Shown: positions 18,608-26,678 of the stretch, piece by piece
Position numbering within the stretch: the stretch's first letter is position 1
Layout of the letters: each line of letters begins with the position of its first letter
Assembly: GCF_036178145.1 (NCBI RefSeq)
Contig: NZ_CP108067.1
Location: 5,890,001 to 5,954,000 of the forward strand
Length of the DNA stretch: 64,000 nt
Source: Streptomyces sp. NBC_00273
Lineage (GTDB): Bacteria; Actinomycetota; Actinomycetes; Streptomycetales; Streptomycetaceae
Direction of reading: 5' to 3'
Position numbers and translations under genes: made by a program
The notes under the pieces: model-generated
Seen by the model: the letters and a program-made list of their open reading frames with translations, nothing else
Told to the model about the DNA's origin: nothing
The model's database searches: none

Positions 18608-19186
18608 CTACTCGGAGGGGGTGAGGTCGACGGAGCGTACGCCGAAGTGGGCGAGGAGTGCGTCGCAGGAGCGGCAGGGCGGTGCGTAGCTGCCGTGGAG
18701 GGGGTCGCCGTCCTCGCGGATGTGGCGGGCGGTGATCTTCGCGTGCTTGAGGGAGCGGCGGGCCTCGCTCGCGGAGAGGGGTTTGCGGGAGGCGCGCCGG
18801 GAGCGGGCGCCCTCGACGGCGGTCAGGTGGCGGGAGAGCAGGATCGCCTCCGGACATCGGCCCGTGAAGCGTTCGCGCTGGCCGCTGGTGAGGGTGTCGA
18901 GGAAGTCCTGGACGAGCGGATGGAGCGCGGGCGGCTGATCGGCCTTGCCGGCGGTGCCGGTGAGGGTCTCGCCGCGCACGGAGAGGGCGGCGGCGACGGT
19001 GGGGAGGATGCCGTCGCGGCGGAAGCGCAGGACGGGCACGGCGGGGCGGCCGTCGGTACTGCTCCAGCGCAGCCGGGGGTCGCCGGCGGGGCCGGCGGCT
19101 TCGCCGGCCGGGCCGGCGGAGCCCGGTGCGCCTGTTGCGTCCGGCGCGGTGTCGCCGGATTCAGTGCGTGTTGCCGTGTTGTGCAT
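18608..19186 (-). CDS. YwqJ-type deaminase-fold protein
   Basis: 192 aa from ATG 19186, which follows GGGAGGGA. Residues 1-45 are low complexity. The C-terminal domain has the zinc site of YwqJ-like deaminases, in which Cys replaces the usual His: C111-P-E113 (GRCPEAILLSRHL), then P170-C171-RS-C174 (YAPPCRSCDALLAHFGV). Many homologues are C-terminal toxin tips of polymorphic toxins acting on nucleic acids or nucleotides. Here the domain stands alone, with no secretion signal, no RHS/WXG part, and a SUKH-3 gene 2 bp behind. A housekeeping or phage-defence deaminase is as likely as an exported toxin. Confidence 0.75.
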   Translation of the reverse strand: MHNTATRTESGDTAPDATGAPGSAGPAGEAAGPAGDPRLRWSSTDGRPAVPVLRFRRDGILPTVAAALSVRGETLTGTAGKADQPPALHPLVQDFLDTLTSGQRERFTGRCPEAILLSRHLTAVEGARSRRASRKPLSASEARRSLKHAKITARHIREDGDPLHGSYAPPCRSCDALLAHFGVRSVDLTPSE

Positions 19187-19416
19187 GCGCGTGCTTTCCC
19201 TCCCGTGGCGGCGGTGGTGACCCCTGTCGCTCACGCCCCCGTACTGCGGGGACAGCCTGTCAAATGTCACCTGTCATGCGGAAGCCAGGTCGAATATTCG
19301 TATCAATTCGGATGTTCCTGGCCCTCGGGCGGGTGCGCCGGTCGGGCGCGGGTAAGGGTCTTGCCCCAGCGCATAGGCTGTGGTGAACCAGCCAGATCCA
19401 GCAGGGGGCTACCGCC

Positions 19417-20412
19417 ATGACGACAGGTCGGCTCGGGCAGCAGGCCGCGCCACCCAACGCCGCTTACTCGGGGCAGGTCGTGCACTTCCCGGACCCGGTC
19501 CGGGCCGCTCGGCATCCCCACGGGGTGCGGATGGACGGCAATGGGCATCCGGACTTCTCCGCCTATGCGCGCGCGGCCGTGGAGATCGCCGAACCGCCGG
19601 AGGGCTTCGGCGTGGACGAGCTGCGGCTCACGGACTACGTGTCCGCGAACGCCGCGATGAAGGCCGCCGGGCACGAGCTGTGGGACACGGTCGGGCCGGT
19701 GGCGACCCCGCACGGCTGGACCTGGCACCACGTGGCGGGTTCGCGGCGCATGGAGCTGGTCCCGGTCGAGGTGAAGGCGCTGCTGCGGCATCACGCGGGC
19801 CTGGCGACGGCTCCGGTGGACCACGACAAGCGCGGGACGCGGCCGTTGCAGGAGGTGCGCCCGGCGCACCTGGGGCTGCCGAAGTCGGTGGTGTCGGTCT
19901 CCGAGGAACAGGTGCAGGGGGTCGAGGAGGACCTCGGCTACCGGCTGCCGGAACCGTACCGCTCGTTCCTGAAGGCCGCGGGCGGCTGCGCGCCGGTGGG
20001 CGCGGGCCTGGACGTGGACCTCGGTCTGCTGGTGGACCAGCCCTTCTTCACGGTGCGTGAGGAGGCGGCGGTCAACGACCTGGTGTACGTCAACAAGTGC
20101 CTGCGGGACCACCTGACGAAGGACTACCTGTGCGTGGCCTTCGCCCAGGGCGGGCTGCTCGCGCTGAAGGTCAAGGGCGAGGGCATCGGCTCGGTGTGGT
20201 TCTCCCCGTACGACGATGCCCGCGACCGGGACGGCTGGTCGGTCCAGGAGCGCGTGGAGCGGTTGTTGCTGCCGTGCGGTGCTGATTTCGACGCCTTCCT
20301 CGAGCGGCTGGCCGGCAACCCGCCGGAGCTGGAGACGGTGGCCGGTCTGATGGTGGACGGCGGATTCGCACGTTCGGTTCCGGTGTCGGGTCCGGCACCG
20401 GTGGAAGGGTGA
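19417..20412 (+). CDS. WHH-type HNH nuclease domain fused to SUKH immunity domain
   Basis: 331 aa. N-terminal part (about 15-150): the HNH/Endo VII-like WHH domain, with MDGNGHPDFSAYA, then W103-H104-H105 (GWTWHHVAG), then MELVPVEV. The position that is usually a metal-binding His (LVPxxVH) is Lys120, followed by HH at 125-126, so nuclease activity may be lost or shifted. C-terminal part (about 160-300): SUKH-1/SMI1-KNR4 fold (EEDLGYRLPEPYRSFLKAAGG). A toxin and an immunity domain in one chain is rare; the protein may be self-neutralised or a pure immunity factor using a dead toxin as decoy. No signal peptide. It is divergent from the deaminase gene and 7 bp upstream of the next gene. Confidence 0.75.
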   Translation: MTTGRLGQQAAPPNAAYSGQVVHFPDPVRAARHPHGVRMDGNGHPDFSAYARAAVEIAEPPEGFGVDELRLTDYVSANAAMKAAGHELWDTVGPVATPHGWTWHHVAGSRRMELVPVEVKALLRHHAGLATAPVDHDKRGTRPLQEVRPAHLGLPKSVVSVSEEQVQGVEEDLGYRLPEPYRSFLKAAGGCAPVGAGLDVDLGLLVDQPFFTVREEAAVNDLVYVNKCLRDHLTKDYLCVAFAQGGLLALKVKGEGIGSVWFSPYDDARDRDGWSVQERVERLLLPCGADFDAFLERLAGNPPELETVAGLMVDGGFARSVPVSGPAPVEG

Positions 20413-20419
20413 GCGCGCG

Positions 20420-22912
20420 ATGGTGACGTTTGCGCAGGCGCAGGAGCGCGCCGAGGAGTGGATCAACGGGGACGTCCCCGCGTACCAGCACCGGGAGGTG
20501 CGCGTACGGGAGTTCGGGCTCGGGTTCGTGGTGTGGGCGGAGGACCGCGCGGCCGGTCCCGTGTCCGGTGGTGGGCGGCAGCGGCTGGTCATCGCGCGGG
20601 ACAGCGGGGAGGTGACGCTGTGGCCGGGACTGCCGGTGGGTGAGGTGATCCGCCGGTACGAGGAGGAGTACGGGGCCGTGGCCGTAGCCGTCTCGGAGGC
20701 TTCGGTTCCGCCGCCGCGGATCGACTCGGAGCAGACCTCGTTCATGCTCAGCCCGCCGGAGTGGCTGCAGGAGGCCGCGGACCGGGCGGGGATCGCGCCG
20801 AGGTCGACGCCCACGCCGGCTCCGACCGCGCCCGTCGACGCCGCGCCCGCGCCGGCTGCTGCGCCTACGCCGGCTCCTGCGGCACCGGCGCCCGCCCCGG
20901 CCGTGCCGCTGCGGCGGGGCGGTGAGATCCCGTACGAGCCCACGGCCAACGACGGCGTTCCGGCGACGGCCGCGGCTCCGGCCGCGCCCGCGGTGCCGAT
21001 CGGCGCCACGCCCTGGGCGGGCACCGATGTGAACTCCGGTACGGACGACGCGTCCGTACCGCTGCCCGCGACCGTGTTCGCGCCGCCGCTGACCGGGACG
21101 GACCTGGAGGACGCGCCGTCGTCCGGGGTGGCCCCGGAGGCGAAGACCACGCTGATGCCGGGCGGCAGCCAGCTGCCGAGGACCGCGGTCGTGCCCGTGC
21201 TGGGGTCGCCGGGCGATTCGGCGGGCGGTTCGCAAGGCGGTTCGGCGGCGAGCGACATCGCCGACGCGCCGACCAGCAAGGCCCAGATCTCCCGGCCGTC
21301 GACGCCGTCGACGCCGCCGGGTCCGCCCGGTGCGCCCAGCGCGCCCGGTGGCGGGCTCGACCATGCCGCGACGATGCTGGCCGGCCCCGGTGTTCCGCAG
21401 CCCCCCGGTCCGCCCGGTGCTCCGGGCGCGGGTCAGCCGCCGGCGCCCCCCGGTCCGCCCGGGGCTCCGGGGTCGTTGGGTCGTGGGCTCGACCACGCCG
21501 CGACGATGCTGGCCGGCCCGGCCGTCACCGGTCAGCCGCCCGCGCCTCCCGGTCCGCCGGGGGCTCCGGGTGCGGGTGCGGGTGCCGGTGTGCCCCAGCC
21601 TCCCGGCCCGCCCGGGGCTCCGGGGTCGTTGGGTCGTGGGCTCGACCACGCCGCGACGATGCTGGCCGGCCCGGCCGTCACCGGTCAGCCGCCCGCGCCT
21701 CCCGGTCCGCCCGGGGCTCCCGGTGGCGGGGCCCATCACGCCGCCACCATGCTCGCGGGTCCCGGCGTACCGCAGCCTCCCGGTCCGCCCGGCGCACCCG
21801 GTGCGCCCGGTGGCGGGCTCGACCATGCCGCGACGATGCTGGCCGGCCCCGGTGTCCCGCAGCCGCCCGGGCCCCCCGGCCCGCCGCCCGGCGCGCCCGG
21901 TGGTCCCGGCGGGCAGCCTCCGGTCCCGACCGGTGCGCCCACCGTCGGCCCCGGCTACCAGGCCGTGCTCCGCTACCGCGCGCCCGACGGCTCCGAGCAG
22001 CAGCTCATCCGCCGCTCGGCGCCCGGTACCCCGCACCCGGAGTGGCAGATCCTCTACGAGCTGCGCGCGATGAACGTGCCGCCGCAGCAGGTGCTGGAGC
22101 TGCACACCGAGCTGGAGTCCTGTGAGCTGCCCGGCGGTTACTGCGCCCGGATGATCAGGGAGACCTGGCCGCAGGTGCGGATCACGAGCGTGGCCCCGTA
22201 CGGCAAGGACCACGCGGGCCGCCAGCAGGGCATGCGGCACCTGCTCACGCACCAGGGCGAGCTGCATCAGGTGGCGGACGGTCCGGCGCGCCCCGCGCCG
22301 GTACGGGCGCCGCTGCCGCAGGTCCCGCTGCAGCCGGCGATCCCGCTGGAGGCGATCGGGCAGGAGCTGGCGGCGGCGTTCGGTCCGCAGGGCGTGTTCC
22401 GCTTCGACCAGCGGGCGGTGTCCCGGCAGGGCGTGCCGGAGATCGTGGCGCAGACGCTGATGTGGGCGGGTCTGCCGGTCGATTTCGGTCCGTTCTTCTG
22501 GGCGCAGGCGGTGCCCGGCCAGCCGGTGCCGACGCTGGCCGAGCTGGCCCAGCAGCGGCAGGTGCAGCCGGCCTCGGACGCGGGCTCGTACCTGGTCATC
22601 GGCAGCGACTTCGGCAAGGCGCTGTGCGTCCAGTACGGCACCGCGCACATCGTGGCGGTGCCGGTGGAGGGCGGCCCGGGAGGTGCTCCCGTACCGCCGC
22701 AGTTCGTGAACTCGAGCCTGCCGCAGTTCGTGCGGTCCCTGGCGATGCTGGGTCACATGTGGCGACTGCGCCAGCATCTGACGCCGGAGCAGGCGGGCCG
22801 TTGGACCGTGGACTTCCAGGCGAACCTGGCGGGGCTCGACAGCGCGGCGCTGTCCTCGCCGGAGAGCTGGTGGTCGGTGCTGCTGGAGCAGATGTGGGAC
22901 GGACTGCTCTGA
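20420..22912 (+). CDS. Imm35/YrhB-like + collagen-like linker + deaminase + SUKH-4 multidomain protein
   Basis: 830 aa. Residues 1-100: a YrhB/Imm35-like domain (TFAQAQERAEEWIN, then VVWAEDRA, then SGEVTLWPGLPV). Residues 105-505: a Pro/Ala/Gly linker with PPGPPGAPG units and a recurring LDHAATMLAGP motif. Residues 510-640: a deaminase-like domain with H539-x-E541 (HPEWQIL) and C568-ELPGGY-C575. Residues 640-830: a SUKH-4 domain (LGHMWRLRQHLTPEQAGRW near its end). It is thus a predicted deaminase flanked by two immunity-type domains. ATG 20420 lies 7 bp after the previous stop. No secretion signal. The target nucleic acid or nucleotide is unknown. Confidence 0.75.
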   Translation: MVTFAQAQERAEEWINGDVPAYQHREVRVREFGLGFVVWAEDRAAGPVSGGGRQRLVIARDSGEVTLWPGLPVGEVIRRYEEEYGAVAVAVSEASVPPPRIDSEQTSFMLSPPEWLQEAADRAGIAPRSTPTPAPTAPVDAAPAPAAAPTPAPAAPAPAPAVPLRRGGEIPYEPTANDGVPATAAAPAAPAVPIGATPWAGTDVNSGTDDASVPLPATVFAPPLTGTDLEDAPSSGVAPEAKTTLMPGGSQLPRTAVVPVLGSPGDSAGGSQGGSAASDIADAPTSKAQISRPSTPSTPPGPPGAPSAPGGGLDHAATMLAGPGVPQPPGPPGAPGAGQPPAPPGPPGAPGSLGRGLDHAATMLAGPAVTGQPPAPPGPPGAPGAGAGAGVPQPPGPPGAPGSLGRGLDHAATMLAGPAVTGQPPAPPGPPGAPGGGAHHAATMLAGPGVPQPPGPPGAPGAPGGGLDHAATMLAGPGVPQPPGPPGPPPGAPGGPGGQPPVPTGAPTVGPGYQAVLRYRAPDGSEQQLIRRSAPGTPHPEWQILYELRAMNVPPQQVLELHTELESCELPGGYCARMIRETWPQVRITSVAPYGKDHAGRQQGMRHLLTHQGELHQVADGPARPAPVRAPLPQVPLQPAIPLEAIGQELAAAFGPQGVFRFDQRAVSRQGVPEIVAQTLMWAGLPVDFGPFFWAQAVPGQPVPTLAELAQQRQVQPASDAGSYLVIGSDFGKALCVQYGTAHIVAVPVEGGPGGAPVPPQFVNSSLPQFVRSLAMLGHMWRLRQHLTPEQAGRWTVDFQANLAGLDSAALSSPESWWSVLLEQMWDGLL
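21461..21711. repeat. Near-identical 98-bp direct repeat in the linker coding region
   Basis: 21461-21558 recurs at 21614-21711 with no mismatch that I can find; the offset is 153 bp (51 codons), so the frame is kept. The perfect identity at DNA level, including third positions, points to recent duplication or gene conversion. Confidence 0.8.
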
Positions 22913-22936
22913 TCGGCTGATCGTGTGATCGGCTGG

Positions 22937-22979
22937 ATGGCCGGGTCGGGACCCTCGAACAGGGTCTCGGCCCGGCCAT
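22937..22979 (+). terminator. Hairpin terminator after the SUKH-4 fusion gene
   Basis: A stem of about 18 bp with G-U pairs (TGGCCGGGTCGGGACCCT against AGGGTCTCGGCCCGGCCA) has loop CGAAC. Confidence 0.75.
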
Positions 22980-23043
22980 TCCGGCTTCCGGGATCAAATG
23001 GCGCATCCTTGACGGGAATCCCCGCGAGAGAGGCGCATCCCGG

Positions 23044-23916
23044 ATGAGTGCACCCTTTGCGACCGTGCGCGGTCGTGGCTACCGGATGGAAGAGGTCGAC
23101 CGGTATCTCGCCCGGCTGTCCGGGAGCCGGGACGAGGCCTGGGAGCGGGTGGCCCGGCTGACGGTCCTGGCCAAGCAGATGGAGGCGGACGCGGCGCGGC
23201 TGCGGGAGGCGGTCGCCGCGCTGGCTCCGCAGACGTACGACGAGCTGAGCGAGCGGGCCCGCCGGATCCTGCTGCTGGCGGAGGAAGAGGCGGACGCCCT
23301 GCGGACGGACGCGCGGGTGGACGCTGCGGCGACGTTGGGCGCGGCCGAGGCGCGTGCCGACCGGGCGGCGGAGCTCGCGCGGGGCGACGCGGAGGCGGTG
23401 CGCGAGCAGACGGAGGTCCGGGCCCGGCAGGGGCTGTTGCGGGCGCAGCGCGAGGCGGACGACGCGCGGTCGGGGGCGCGGGAGGACGCGGCGGCGTGGC
23501 GGGCGCAGGCGGCGGCCGCGCTGGCGCAGACGCGGCGGCGGGCGGAGGCGGAGCGGGCGGAGCGCGAGCAGGAGCAGGCGGAGCGCCGGGAGGCGGCGGA
23601 GCGGGAGTTGACGGCGCGCGAGGCGGACCTGGAGGCGCGCCACGCGGAGCTGGAGCGGCACCTCGAGGCCCGACTGGCGGAGGCGCGGCGCGAGTTCGCG
23701 GAGGCGGAGGAGTCGGCGCGGCACGGGCAGGAGGACGCGGAGGCACAGGCGGCCGAGCTGATCGCGCAGGCGCGGGTGGCGGAGGAGCGGATCGGGCGCG
23801 AGACGCGGGGGATCCTGCGGGAGCACGGGGAGGCTGCGGAGGAGATGCGGGCGCACATGAACCACGTCCGCTCCAGCCTGGCCGCACTGACGGGCCGCGC
23901 TCCGGCGGAGGGCTAG
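23044..23916 (+). CDS. DivIVA-like coiled-coil protein
   Basis: 290 aa. The N-terminus FATVRGRGYRMEEVDRYLARL matches the DivIVA/GpsB membrane-targeting head (RGY followed by VDxFL). The rest, about 40-270, is an uninterrupted charged Ala/Glu/Arg coiled coil. Such proteins in Streptomyces act in polar growth or as filament-forming scaffolds, and relatives are often loosely labelled cellulose-binding protein. It is not DivIVA itself, which lies in the division cluster. ATG 23044 is preceded by GAGAGGCG. A role in polarity is inferred. Confidence 0.8.
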   Translation: MSAPFATVRGRGYRMEEVDRYLARLSGSRDEAWERVARLTVLAKQMEADAARLREAVAALAPQTYDELSERARRILLLAEEEADALRTDARVDAAATLGAAEARADRAAELARGDAEAVREQTEVRARQGLLRAQREADDARSGAREDAAAWRAQAAAALAQTRRRAEAERAEREQEQAERREAAERELTAREADLEARHAELERHLEARLAEARREFAEAEESARHGQEDAEAQAAELIAQARVAEERIGRETRGILREHGEAAEEMRAHMNHVRSSLAALTGRAPAEG

Positions 23917-23943
23917 GCGGCGAGGTGTCGGGCCGGGGCCGGG

Positions 23944-23967
23944 GCCGGGGTGCCGCGCCGCCCCGGC
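23944..23967. terminator. Weak hairpin between convergent DivIVA-like and hydrolase genes
   Basis: A 7-bp stem, GCCGGGG with CCCCGGC, with a 10-nt loop inside a GC-rich spacer. Confidence 0.4.
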
Positions 23968-23991
23968 GTCGTCCTGGCGGACCGTACGGAC

Positions 23992-25089
23992 TCAGGGCGT
24001 GACGGTGGCCGTTCCCCGACGGCCGGCGGTGGTGACCGCGGGGCGGACGTGGGCCAGGAGGAGGTCCAGGAAGCGGTCCGGGTGACGGAGCGCGGCGAAG
24101 TGGGAGGCCCCCTCGATCAGTTCGAAGGCCTTCACCGGTGCCTCGACGGCGTCGAAGTACGCCTTGGCTCGCGCCGCCGGGGTGATCACGTCGAGCGCTC
24201 CCTGGAAGATGAAGAACGGCATCTCGAAGCGGGTCCCGTCGGCCAGGTCGTCGAACTCCGACGTCCCCTCGGTGACGGACTCCGAGAAGCCCTGACCGCC
24301 GAAGTACGCCTTGATCCGGCCGAGGGTGTAGAGCGGTGACAGCCACAGCGAACCGAGGATCACCTTCTTGACCGTGTCCAGGGTCAGCGGGTCGCTGCCG
24401 GCGCACAGCTTGTCGTACGAGGACCGCTGCGCGGAGGTCCAGCGCCGGGGGTCGGACCCCATCGCCTCGATCGTCGCCATGTCCTTGGTCCTGCCCGCGG
24501 CCCGCAGCCGCTCCAGCGTGCCCTCGTAGGCGGAGGTGTCCCGGCCCGCCTCCTGGACGTTCTGGTCGGTGCCGACGTACGCGGAGTAGAGCTCCGGGTG
24601 GCTGCGGGCCAGGCGCAGGCCGAGGGTGGTGCCGAAGGAGCTCGGCATCAGCACCACCTGGTCCACGCGCATCCGGTCCAGGACGTACCGGGTGACCTCC
24701 AGGGCGTCCTGGTGGAGCCGGGCGAAGGTGACCGGTCCGCCCTGGTCCGCGGGGGCGTGGGCGAAGGTCAGGCCGGCGCCGCGCATGTCCCAACGGACGA
24801 GGGTGAAGTGCTTCTCCCACTCCCGGGTGCGGGCTCCGTAGGGGGAGTTGGCCGCCCCGGGACCGTCGTGCAGCTCCAGGAGCACGGGGTTGGTGCGGTC
24901 CTCGCCGCGGATCGAGATCCACTGGTCGATCCCGCCGATGCGGACGAAGCCCTGCTCGTCGATGCCGGTCGGCGCGTCGATCCGCATGAGCGCGGCGTTC
25001 GCCGAGCGCCGCACGGCGCGGTGGCCGAGCAGCCCGGCGACAGGCGTGGCGAGTGCGGCGGTGGTGGCGGCGAGGATGACACCGAACAT
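23992..25089 (-). CDS. Membrane-anchored alpha/beta hydrolase (proline iminopeptidase-like)
   Basis: 365 aa from ATG 25089, preceded by GGGGGAAA. A hydrophobic N-terminal helix (FGVILAATTAALATPVAGLL) is followed by an alpha/beta-hydrolase core. The oxyanion motif HDGPGAAN corresponds to HGGPG of S33 peptidases. The nucleophile elbow is MPSSFGTTLGL (unusual P-S before the catalytic Ser), the acid lies in GALDVITPAARA, and the His in EGASHFAALRHP. S33-like peptidase or esterase activity is plausible; the substrate is unknown. 23 bp downstream of a second hydrolase gene on the same strand. Confidence 0.8.
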   Translation of the reverse strand: MFGVILAATTAALATPVAGLLGHRAVRRSANAALMRIDAPTGIDEQGFVRIGGIDQWISIRGEDRTNPVLLELHDGPGAANSPYGARTREWEKHFTLVRWDMRGAGLTFAHAPADQGGPVTFARLHQDALEVTRYVLDRMRVDQVVLMPSSFGTTLGLRLARSHPELYSAYVGTDQNVQEAGRDTSAYEGTLERLRAAGRTKDMATIEAMGSDPRRWTSAQRSSYDKLCAGSDPLTLDTVKKVILGSLWLSPLYTLGRIKAYFGGQGFSESVTEGTSEFDDLADGTRFEMPFFIFQGALDVITPAARAKAYFDAVEAPVKAFELIEGASHFAALRHPDRFLDLLLAHVRPAVTTAGRRGTATVTP

Positions 25090-25112
25090 TACTGTTTCCC
25101 CCAGACACTGTT

Positions 25113-26036
25113 TTACTGGCGAGGGGAAGAGTACGCGATGCGGGCCATCGGTACACCCCCCTGGGGGAGTTCGGCGAGGAACTCCTCGATGAGCGGGGCG
25201 ATCTGCGGCAGATGGGTCTCCAGGGCGAAGTGGCCCGCGCCCTCGAAGACGTGCACCTCGGCGTGCGGGGCGTCGCGGAGGTAGGCCTTCGCGCCCGCCG
25301 GGGTGAAGAAGGGGTCGCCCGCGCCCCACACGACCAGCACCGGGATCCGGGCGGCGCGCAGCCAGGCCTGCCAGGCGGGGTAGTGGGCGAAGTTCGAGGC
25401 GTAGTCGAAGGCGAGGTCGGCCTGGGCGTCGGCGCGGCCCGGCAGGCCGAGGTGGTGCACGTCGAGGGTCCAGCCGTCGGGGGAGAGGAGGCTGGTGTCG
25501 GCGACGCCGGTCTCGTACTGGAAGCGGGTGCCCTCCGGGGTGAACAGCCCCCGGACGCGCTCCTCGTTGCCGGGGACCTCGCGCCGGAGTCCGGCGAACT
25601 CGCGGGCCGCGTCCGAGAGGCCTTCCTCGTAGGCGTTGCCGTTCTGGACGATCAGGCCGGTCACCCGCTCCGGTCGGCGCGCGGCGAGCCGCAGTCCGAC
25701 CGGGGCGCCGAAGTCGAAGACGTACAGGGCGAAGCGGTCCAGTCCGAGGGCGTCGGTGAAGCCCTCCACGATGTCGGCGAGCCGGTCGAAGGTGTACGTG
25801 AATCCGGCCGGCGCCTCGGTGCGGCCGGAGCCCGGGTAGTCGGGGGCGATCAGGCGGTACGGGGTGTCGCCGAGGGCGTCCATCAGGCGGGCGAACTGGT
25901 GCGAGGCGGTGGGGAAGCCGTGCAGGAGCAGCAGTATGGGGCCGTCGGCGGGGCCGCTCTCGCGGTAGGCGACGCGGACCCCGGCCACGTCGACGGTGCG
26001 GTGCCGGATGGTGGGAACGGTGCGACGAGCGGTCAT
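25113..26036 (-). CDS. Alpha/beta hydrolase, epoxide hydrolase/haloalkane dehalogenase-like
   Basis: 307 aa. ATG 26036 is chosen over GTG 26039 because AGGAGG lies 6 nt ahead. Oxyanion motif LLLLHGFPTASHQF. The nucleophile position is Asp in YVFDFGAPVGL, as in epoxide hydrolases and dehalogenases rather than serine esterases. The acid is in VVWGAGDPFFTP and the base in FEGAGHFALETH. A Tyr or halide-binding Trp cannot be assigned. It is divergent from the CGNR regulator gene and followed by the second hydrolase; the regulator may control both. The exact reaction is unknown. Confidence 0.82.
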   Translation of the reverse strand: MTARRTVPTIRHRTVDVAGVRVAYRESGPADGPILLLLHGFPTASHQFARLMDALGDTPYRLIAPDYPGSGRTEAPAGFTYTFDRLADIVEGFTDALGLDRFALYVFDFGAPVGLRLAARRPERVTGLIVQNGNAYEEGLSDAAREFAGLRREVPGNEERVRGLFTPEGTRFQYETGVADTSLLSPDGWTLDVHHLGLPGRADAQADLAFDYASNFAHYPAWQAWLRAARIPVLVVWGAGDPFFTPAGAKAYLRDAPHAEVHVFEGAGHFALETHLPQIAPLIEEFLAELPQGGVPMARIAYSSPRQ

Positions 26037-26117
26037 CACATGCCTCCTGCGTCCTTGTTTCCATTAGTCTTGCCGGTGATCGCTAACGGGTCAAGGTGTT
26101 GCAGTAGCATTAGTCGG

Positions 26118-26672
26118 GTGACAGTGACCTTCCCGCTCACAGGTGAGCCCCTCGCGCTGGACCTCCTCAACACCGAGGCCGCGGTGAGCGACCTCGTCGC
26201 CGACCCGGCGGGGCTGACGGCGTGGCTGGCCGCGCAGGCCGGACGACTGACCCCCGTCGACGTCGTGGGCGCGGGCGAGGTGGCGGCCGTGCGGGCCGTA
26301 CGGGAGGCCGCGCGCCCGGCGCTCGACGCCGCGCGGCGCGGTGTGCGGCCCCCGGCCGGGGCGCTCGCCGCGCTGAACGAGGCCCTGGCCGCGGCGCCCT
26401 CGCACCGCGTGCTGGCCTGGACCGGGGCGGGCGGGATCACCGCCGCGGCGCACCGGCCGGCGGATCCGGCCCGGCGGCTCGCGGCGGAGCTGGCCGAGGC
26501 GGTCGCGGAGCTGCTGACGGACCCCCGGGTGGCGCAGGTGCGCGCGTGCGAGGCCCACGACTGCGTGCTGCTCTTCCTGCCGGCGCACCCCCGCCGCCGC
26601 TGGTGCGTGGCGTCGGTCTGCGGCAACCGGGCCCGGGTGGCCCGCTATTACGCCCGCCACAAGGGCGACTAG
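26118..26672 (+). CDS. CGNR zinc-finger (ABATE domain) regulator
   Basis: 184 aa. The N-terminal ABATE domain (FPLTGEPLALDLLNTEA) is followed by a C-terminal CGNR zinc finger with four cysteines, C144, C149, C163 and C168 (CEAHDC, then WCVASVCGNRARVARYYARHK). These are stress-related putative DNA-binding regulators. The start GTG 26118 has no ribosome site and may be leaderless. Direct repeats CATTAGTC at 26062-26069 and 26108-26115 in the divergent spacer are possible operators. Only 6 bp separate its stop from the convergent next gene. Confidence 0.82.
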   Translation: MTVTFPLTGEPLALDLLNTEAAVSDLVADPAGLTAWLAAQAGRLTPVDVVGAGEVAAVRAVREAARPALDAARRGVRPPAGALAALNEALAAAPSHRVLAWTGAGGITAAAHRPADPARRLAAELAEAVAELLTDPRVAQVRACEAHDCVLLFLPAHPRRRWCVASVCGNRARVARYYARHKGD

Positions 26673-26678
26673 GCCGTC

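Noticed and set aside
20735..21935. True collagen-like secreted protein
   Set aside because: The PPGPPGAPG units are a linker in a cytoplasmic multidomain protein; no signal peptide and no strict G-X-Y array.
25114..26064. A 690-residue open frame joining both hydrolase regions
   Set aside because: Only the part from ATG 25089 downward has hydrolase motifs; the upstream part is the wrong frame of the second hydrolase.
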